This document shows, piece by piece, positions 5,441 to 9,858 of a stretch of DNA of 9,858 nucleotides. A program made the translations under genes and the position numbers. Each line of letters starts with the position of its first letter. The stretch's first letter is position 1. This stretch comes from an uncultured Bacteroidota bacterium (GTDB taxonomy: Bacteria; Bacteroidota; Bacteroidia; NS11-12g; UBA955). Under the pieces are notes generated by a model. The model worked only from the letters and a program-made list of their open reading frames with translations, made no database searches and was not told the DNA's origin. The stretch spans positions 1 through 9,858 of the forward strand of contig CAIRMY010000171.1 in the NCBI GenBank assembly GCA_903879775.1, in the 5' to 3' direction.

Positions 5441-8260
5441 ATGCAAGATAAAAAATTGTTTTTATTAGATGGTATGGCCCTTGTTTACAGGGCTTTTTTT
5501 GCGTTTAGTCAAAATCCAAGAATTACAAGTACTGGCATTAATGCAAGTGCAATGTTTGGGTTTACAAATACGTTACTCGATATTTTGAACAAACAAAAAC
5601 CTTCTCATATTGCAGTGGTTTTTGATACTGATAAGCCAACAATGAGGCATATTGAGTTTGAAAAATATAAAGCGCATAGAGATCCAATGCCAGAAGATCT
5701 CAGAAAAAGCTTGCCTTATATAGTTAAAATATTAAATGGGTTTAACATTCCAGTTATTTCGATGGATGGCTATGAAGCGGATGATATTATTGGGACCTTA
5801 GCTTGGCAAGCAACGGATATGGACGTTTATATGATGACACCTGATAAAGACTTTGGTCAATTGGTTAGAGATCATGTTCATATTTATAAGCCTGGTAGAA
5901 TGGGTAACCCTGATGAAATTTTAGGGGTCAAAGAAATTCTTGAAAAGTGGGAAATTGAGCGCGTTGATCAGGTGATTGATATATTGGGTTTGTGGGGAGA
6001 TGCTGCTGATAATATACCAGGTGTTCCAGGTGTTGGAGAAAAAACTGCAAAAAAATTGATTCAGCAGTATGGCACAATGGAGAATATTTTGGCACATACG
6101 CACGAGTTAAAAGGTAAAATGAAGGAGAAATTCGAAGAATTTACCGAACAAGCGAAAGTGAGCAAGTGGCTTGCCACCATTGATACAAAAGTTCCAGTTA
6201 ACATTGAATTGGAAAGTTTAATCATCCAGCCTAAAAATGCTGAGTTGATTACAGAAGTATTTACTGAACTTGAGTTTAGAACGCTCATGAGGAGGGTTTT
6301 AGGCGACGCTGCTCCAAACACTGAAAACGCTCATAAAGAAACTTTAAAGCCAAAAGCTGCGCCCAAGTCGAATCCAAATCAACCGGGTCTGTTCGATCTA
6401 TTTAACGCTCCAGTAGAAGATGCCGAAGATGAAGTGCAACAACCCATATATGCAACAATTGCTGATGTAGAACATCAATATTTGTCGATCACAACAAATG
6501 AACAAATTGATTGGTTAATTTCAGAATTGACCCAAGTGAATGAGTTTTGTTTTGATACAGAAACAACCGATTTAGACCATTTTATTTCCGATTTAGTTGG
6601 AATATCATTCTCTTGGAAATTAAATCATGGTTGTTATATTCCAATGCCAACAGATTTTGACGAGTCCAAAAATCTTCTTCAAAAATTTCAGACAATATTT
6701 TTATCTAATAAAATAAAGGTAGCTCAGAATTTGAAATTTGATATGGCAATTTTATCAAAGTATGGTTTGCAAATGGTTGGTCCATATTTTGATACCATGC
6801 TGGCGCATTATTTAATTGAACCAGATCAACGACATAACATGCAGGTTTTGAGTGAGCATTACCTGAATTATACACCAATTTCAATTGAAACTTTAATTGG
6901 AAAAAAAGGAAAAAACCAGGGTGTAATGTCCGATGTAGATTTGCAAAAAATCACTGAATATGCAGCTGAAGATACTGATGTTACCTTGCAGATTAAACAA
7001 AAATTAGAACCTCAAATCAAAGAGAGAGAATTAAGTTCAGTTTTTTCTGACATTGAACTTCCATTGGTTGAAGTATTGGCTCAAATGGAACATGAAGGAG
7101 TAAGAATAGATATGGATTTCTTAAATGCATACAGCAAAGAATTGCAAATTCAGGCATTAGATTTTCAAACTAAAATATTCGAAAGTGCCGGAATGCAGTT
7201 CAATATTTCATCACCACAACAGGTTGGTGCTGTATTGTTTGAAAGGTTAAAATTGTCTGATAAACCAAAGAAAACCAAAACAGGTCAATATCAAACCGAC
7301 GAGGAAACCTTGGTTTCTTTATTAGGTAAGCATGAAATTATTGAATATATCATGAATTTTAGGACATTACAGAAACTCAAAGGAACTTATGTAGATGCTT
7401 TGCCATTGTTGGTAAAGCCTCAAACTGGAAGGGTTCATACTAGTTTTAACCAAGCTGTTGCTGCAACTGGTCGTTTGAGTAGTCAAAATCCTAACTTACA
7501 GAACATACCCATTCGCACAGATTTAGGCCGAGAAATCAGAAAAGCCTTCATCCCTCGTGATGAAAATCATCTTTTATTAAGTGCAGATTATTCTCAAATT
7601 GAACTGCGTATCATTGCCCATATATCTGGCGATAAAACAATGATTGAAGCATTCAATCAAGGAATTGATATTCACACTGCTACGGCTGCAAAGGTTTGGA
7701 ATGTGAATATTGAAGATGTAGATAAAGATATGAGAAGAAAAGCCAAGACGGTGAATTTTGGTATCATTTATGGTATATCGGCATTTGGATTGAGCCAAAG
7801 AGTGAATATTCCGAGGTCGGAGGCCAAAGAAATTATTGATAATTACTTTATTCAATTCCCCGGAATTAAATCTTACATGGATAAAACCATCAATTCAGCG
7901 AGAGAACTTGGTTACGTTGAAACCTTGGTTGGAAGAAAGCGTAATTTGAGGGACATAAACAGCAAGAATGCTGTTGTGCGCGGATTTGCTGAACGAAATG
8001 CCATCAATGCCCCAATTCAAGGTAGTGCGGCCGACATGATTAAGATTGCCATGATTCAAATTCAAAATTGGTTGAATGAATCTGATTTACAGACGAAAAT
8101 GATTTTGCAAGTGCACGATGAATTGCTTTTTGATGTTCCAAAGAATGAAATGGATGTAGTTAAAGCAAAAGTGAAAGAATTAATGGAAGGTGCAATGAAT
8201 TTGAATGTGCCAATTTTAGTGGAAACTGGATTTGGCGACAACTGGTTAGAAGCACATTAA
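5441..8260 (+). CDS. polA: DNA polymerase I
   Basis: A complete 939-residue DNA polymerase I, acting in Okazaki-fragment maturation and repair synthesis. Residues 1-290 are the 5' nuclease: LLDGMALVYRAFFAF near the start, the GYEADDIIG acidic pair (Asp114, Asp115), MTPDKDF (132-138), and GDAADNIPGVPGVGEKTAKK leading into the helix-hairpin-helix (186-205). A linker at about 290-340 includes NQPGLFDLF. The 3'-5' proofreading domain is active by motif: FDTETT (Asp372, Glu374), NLKFD (430-434) and Y-x-x-x-D (Tyr507, Asp511). The polymerase domain has motif A DYSQIELR (716-723), the O-helix RRKAKTVNFGIIYG (765-778; Arg765, Lys769, Phe773, Tyr777) and motif C QVHDE (890-894). Phe773 is the usual bacterial residue at the dideoxynucleotide-discriminating position. 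Length is normal for the phylum. Its TAA stop overlaps the stop of the convergent porin gene. Confidence 0.99.
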   Translation: MQDKKLFLLDGMALVYRAFFAFSQNPRITSTGINASAMFGFTNTLLDILNKQKPSHIAVVFDTDKPTMRHIEFEKYKAHRDPMPEDLRKSLPYIVKILNGFNIPVISMDGYEADDIIGTLAWQATDMDVYMMTPDKDFGQLVRDHVHIYKPGRMGNPDEILGVKEILEKWEIERVDQVIDILGLWGDAADNIPGVPGVGEKTAKKLIQQYGTMENILAHTHELKGKMKEKFEEFTEQAKVSKWLATIDTKVPVNIELESLIIQPKNAELITEVFTELEFRTLMRRVLGDAAPNTENAHKETLKPKAAPKSNPNQPGLFDLFNAPVEDAEDEVQQPIYATIADVEHQYLSITTNEQIDWLISELTQVNEFCFDTETTDLDHFISDLVGISFSWKLNHGCYIPMPTDFDESKNLLQKFQTIFLSNKIKVAQNLKFDMAILSKYGLQMVGPYFDTMLAHYLIEPDQRHNMQVLSEHYLNYTPISIETLIGKKGKNQGVMSDVDLQKITEYAAEDTDVTLQIKQKLEPQIKERELSSVFSDIELPLVEVLAQMEHEGVRIDMDFLNAYSKELQIQALDFQTKIFESAGMQFNISSPQQVGAVLFERLKLSDKPKKTKTGQYQTDEETLVSLLGKHEIIEYIMNFRTLQKLKGTYVDALPLLVKPQTGRVHTSFNQAVAATGRLSSQNPNLQNIPIRTDLGREIRKAFIPRDENHLLLSADYSQIELRIIAHISGDKTMIEAFNQGIDIHTATAAKVWNVNIEDVDKDMRRKAKTVNFGIIYGISAFGLSQRVNIPRSEAKEIIDNYFIQFPGIKSYMDKTINSARELGYVETLVGRKRNLRDINSKNAVVRGFAERNAINAPIQGSAADMIKIAMIQIQNWLNESDLQTKMILQVHDELLFDVPKNEMDVVKAKVKELMEGAMNLNVPILVETGFGDNWLEAH

Positions 8261-9777
8261 TTCCAAAATCTCCAGTTGAATCCGAAGCGAATTCTTTCGG
8301 GTTCAATTGGGTATTGATATGTTTGTTCAAAACGAGAATTAAATCCGGGTACCACATACCATTGGTTGATGTGTTCCCACTTAATATATAAATCAACGTT
8401 TTGAATTCTACCGCTTGCGAAAATATCAAAAACTGGATAGTTGCCTAGTGGATTAGGATTCTTGAGGTTAAAGTAAAATGACCCGGCATCTGGTCTGTAA
8501 TTCAATTGGTTATAACTCGATGTGTATATTCCTTCAACTCCAAGTCTAAATAACAATGCTTCATTAAATGCGGTGTTCTGGAAATAAATTGCGGAACGTG
8601 CATTTAGTTTTGGAAACCCGTAATTCTTTAAAATAGAATTCTGATTTAATTGAATAAATGCTTGTTGTTGAAAAATGAATTTGCCAATTTTAAGGGAAAC
8701 ATCTGCACCAAATTGTATGAAATTTACAAGGTCTACCGATATATTGACGATCCCAATATAATCGTTTTGTAAACTACCAATATTACACATTAAATTTCCA
8801 GATAATTTATCTCCGATTTTGGAAATTTTAATGGATGCAAATTGTTGTTGAGTAAAGTTAGGACTTGTAAGGCTATAATCTAATTTGTTGTTTGAAAAAT
8901 AAAAGTAATTGCTTGTAAAAGTAGATAAATACTGACTTATTGGCTGGTTTGAAATTTGGCCCCTGAGCGAAATGATATACTTTTTACTAAAAGATTTTTT
9001 CAATTCACTATTCAAGAGAAATGCTTTTTGAGCATAGCCAAGAACAAAAAAATTGGCCTCAGCAAAAATTTCCCAACTTTTATATTTTGTATTCAGAATT
9101 CCCTCAAATCCTTGAGATTGAATGTTGTATTCTTTTAAGGTGACTCTATTTGTATCGTATTGGTAGTTGAGTGATTGAAAGATATGATTGATTTGAAGAT
9201 TCGCATTGAAATTAGAAAATTGTTTTTGGAAATTCACCCCAATTCTATGGTCAATCAAGCTATATGCAGTGCTGTCAACGATTTTTTTGGCGTTGAAATT
9301 ATAATGAGTTCCGTAAAAATTTGTATCGGTAGTTTTGTCTTGATATTGGAATCTAACTTTATGAAATCTTATTGCTTGAGCAATTCCAACTGTTTGATTG
9401 GTATCGAAAAAATAACGATGTTTGAAACGATGGTCGTTTTGCGCCCAAAACGATTTTGCGGAAGTTATTTGCGGGAAATAGTTTCCAAAAAGACGTTGTT
9501 TAATGGTATTGGATTTCTGAAAATTTGGCCCATAAAACAAACTATCGCTGATCAAACCTCCGTTTTCTACTCTGCGATTTCGATTCCAAGATAAAATAAT
9601 TTGTTGCTGATATTTTTTATTTTGACTCGTAAAATTACTCCCTAATAAAGTGCTGCGATTTAAATTTTGCTGTTGAGCAATTTCTGGCGTATACATATCT
9701 CCATTCAGAATGGAGTTGTAATCCAAAACCACATTCCAAGTTTTTGAAAAGTTTTGAGTATGCAGAACATCCAATCT
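8257..9777 (-). CDS. Putative porin (Porin_10-like), truncated at its 5' end
   Basis: The C-terminal part of a Bacteroidota outer-membrane beta-barrel of the putative-porin (Porin_10) type. The open frame holds about 506 residues. It begins directly after a TAG (9780-9778) with the codons for R-L-DVLHTQNFSKTWNV. In full-length relatives, as I remember them, that segment lies roughly 150-200 residues in, after the signal peptide and first strands. The rest is typical: an ENGG turn, long amphipathic aromatic-rich strands alternating with polar loops, and a C-terminus YPIEPERIRFGFNWRFWN like a BAM-recognised last strand. No ATG or signal peptide exists at the head; the only nearby start is TTG at 9774. 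The upstream DNA instead encodes the start of Acs on the other strand. No internal stop or frameshift is seen, so the truncation, if real, is recent. Without a leader it could not reach the outer membrane, so I take it as a probable pseudogene. It ends tail-to-tail with polA, sharing TTAA. Confidence 0.8.
   Translation of the reverse strand, partial: RLDVLHTQNFSKTWNVVLDYNSILNGDMYTPEIAQQQNLNRSTLLGSNFTSQNKKYQQQIILSWNRNRRVENGGLISDSLFYGPNFQKSNTIKQRLFGNYFPQITSAKSFWAQNDHRFKHRYFFDTNQTVGIAQAIRFHKVRFQYQDKTTDTNFYGTHYNFNAKKIVDSTAYSLIDHRIGVNFQKQFSNFNANLQINHIFQSLNYQYDTNRVTLKEYNIQSQGFEGILNTKYKSWEIFAEANFFVLGYAQKAFLLNSELKKSFSKKYIISLRGQISNQPISQYLSTFTSNYFYFSNNKLDYSLTSPNFTQQQFASIKISKIGDKLSGNLMCNIGSLQNDYIGIVNISVDLVNFIQFGADVSLKIGKFIFQQQAFIQLNQNSILKNYGFPKLNARSAIYFQNTAFNEALLFRLGVEGIYTSSYNQLNYRPDAGSFYFNLKNPNPLGNYPVFDIFASGRIQNVDLYIKWEHINQWYVVPGFNSRFEQTYQYPIEPERIRFGFNWRFWN
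9699..9715. repeat. Perfect 7-bp inverted repeat upstream of acs
   Basis: CTCCATT (9699-9705) and AATGGAG (9709-9715) are exact inverted copies around a CAG loop. The element ends 44 bases before the acs ATG, in the stretch that must hold acs control signals, but it also lies inside the porin reading frame. It could be an operator or a small hairpin, or chance. Confidence 0.4.
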
Positions 9778-9858
9778 CTAGAACACTATGTAGAAGCCTA
9801 CAGGAAAAGTATTGAGGATCCCGAAGCCTTTTGGGAAGAAGTTGCATCCGATTTAGTG
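9760..9858 (+). CDS. acs: Acetyl-CoA synthetase, N-terminal part (runs off right edge)
   Basis: Thirty-three codons from the ATG at 9760 to the right edge. The reading MQNIQSLEHYVEAYRKS followed by IEDPEAFWEEVA matches the N-terminal lid region of AMP-forming acetyl-CoA synthetases, which in this phylum begin with a short 'I-x-S-[LF]-E-x-Y' and then 'Y-x-[KR]-S-[IV]-E-[DN]-P-E-x-FW-x-E-[IV]-A'. The enzyme activates acetate with ATP and CoA, but its catalytic motifs lie beyond the window. An in-frame TGA at 9745-9747 limits the start to the ATG at 9760, or less likely a TTG at 9754. The first 18 bases lie inside the truncated porin frame on the other strand. No Shine-Dalgarno site is obvious. 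An alternative within the same family, such as propionyl-CoA synthetase, cannot be excluded from 33 residues. Confidence 0.8.
   Translation, partial: MQNIQSLEHYVEAYRKSIEDPEAFWEEVASDLV

Noticed and set aside
7577..7855. Minus-strand open frame of 92 codons within polA
   Set aside because: It is opposite the conserved polymerase motifs A and B; the polA coding frame explains it.
9175..9594. Plus-strand open frame of 139 codons
   Set aside because: It lies wholly opposite the porin frame. The porin strand has family-like amphipathic barrel sequence, while this frame has no recognisable pattern.
9635..9847. Minus-strand open frame of 70 codons at the right end, as a possible missing 5' part of the porin
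   Set aside because: It is in a different frame, overlaps both the porin and the Acs start, and its translation shows neither a signal peptide nor porin-like strands. A simple frameshift therefore does not restore the porin head.

Overview
The window looks like chromosomal DNA of an AT-rich member of the Bacteroidota. The basis is family content: a DUF2795 protein, a DUF6427 membrane protein, a Porin_10-type outer-membrane protein and an MsrB with a lipoprotein-like leader. A-rich leaders lacking clear Shine-Dalgarno sites and TAnnTTTG-like promoter boxes agree with this. I cannot place it below phylum with confidence. I see no tRNA, rRNA, CRISPR array, insertion sequence or phage gene.

Left part (1-1743): the 5' end of a minus-strand O-methyltransferase gene runs off the left edge. 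Divergent to it is a small, very acidic DUF2795 gene. A strong hairpin with A/T tails follows and probably terminates both that gene and hflX, which converges on it. HflX is a complete ribosome-associated GTPase.

Middle part (1744-5395): a secreted protein of unknown function overlaps by 8 bases a multi-pass DUF6427 membrane protein, so the two are probably co-translated. A minus-strand gene, distantly like acyl-carrier-protein phosphodiesterase (AcpH), converges on the DUF6427 gene with overlapping 3' ends. Divergent from it is msrB, encoding a methionine-(R)-sulfoxide reductase with a lipoprotein-like leader.

Right part (5396-9858): a complete polA (DNA polymerase I with all three domains and intact catalytic motifs) shares its TAA stop, in a TTAA palindrome, with a convergent minus-strand porin gene. 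That porin lacks its signal peptide and an estimated N-terminal quarter. Its reading frame is blocked upstream by a TAG, exactly where an acetyl-CoA synthetase gene (acs) begins on the plus strand and runs off the right edge. This porin/acs junction is the most unusual thing here: a decayed porin, a deletion scar or an assembly join.

Apart from the secreted/DUF6427 pair the genes do not form an obvious pathway; they are mostly housekeeping (ribosome rescue, DNA repair, oxidative repair, acetate activation). I found no convincing new multi-gene system.
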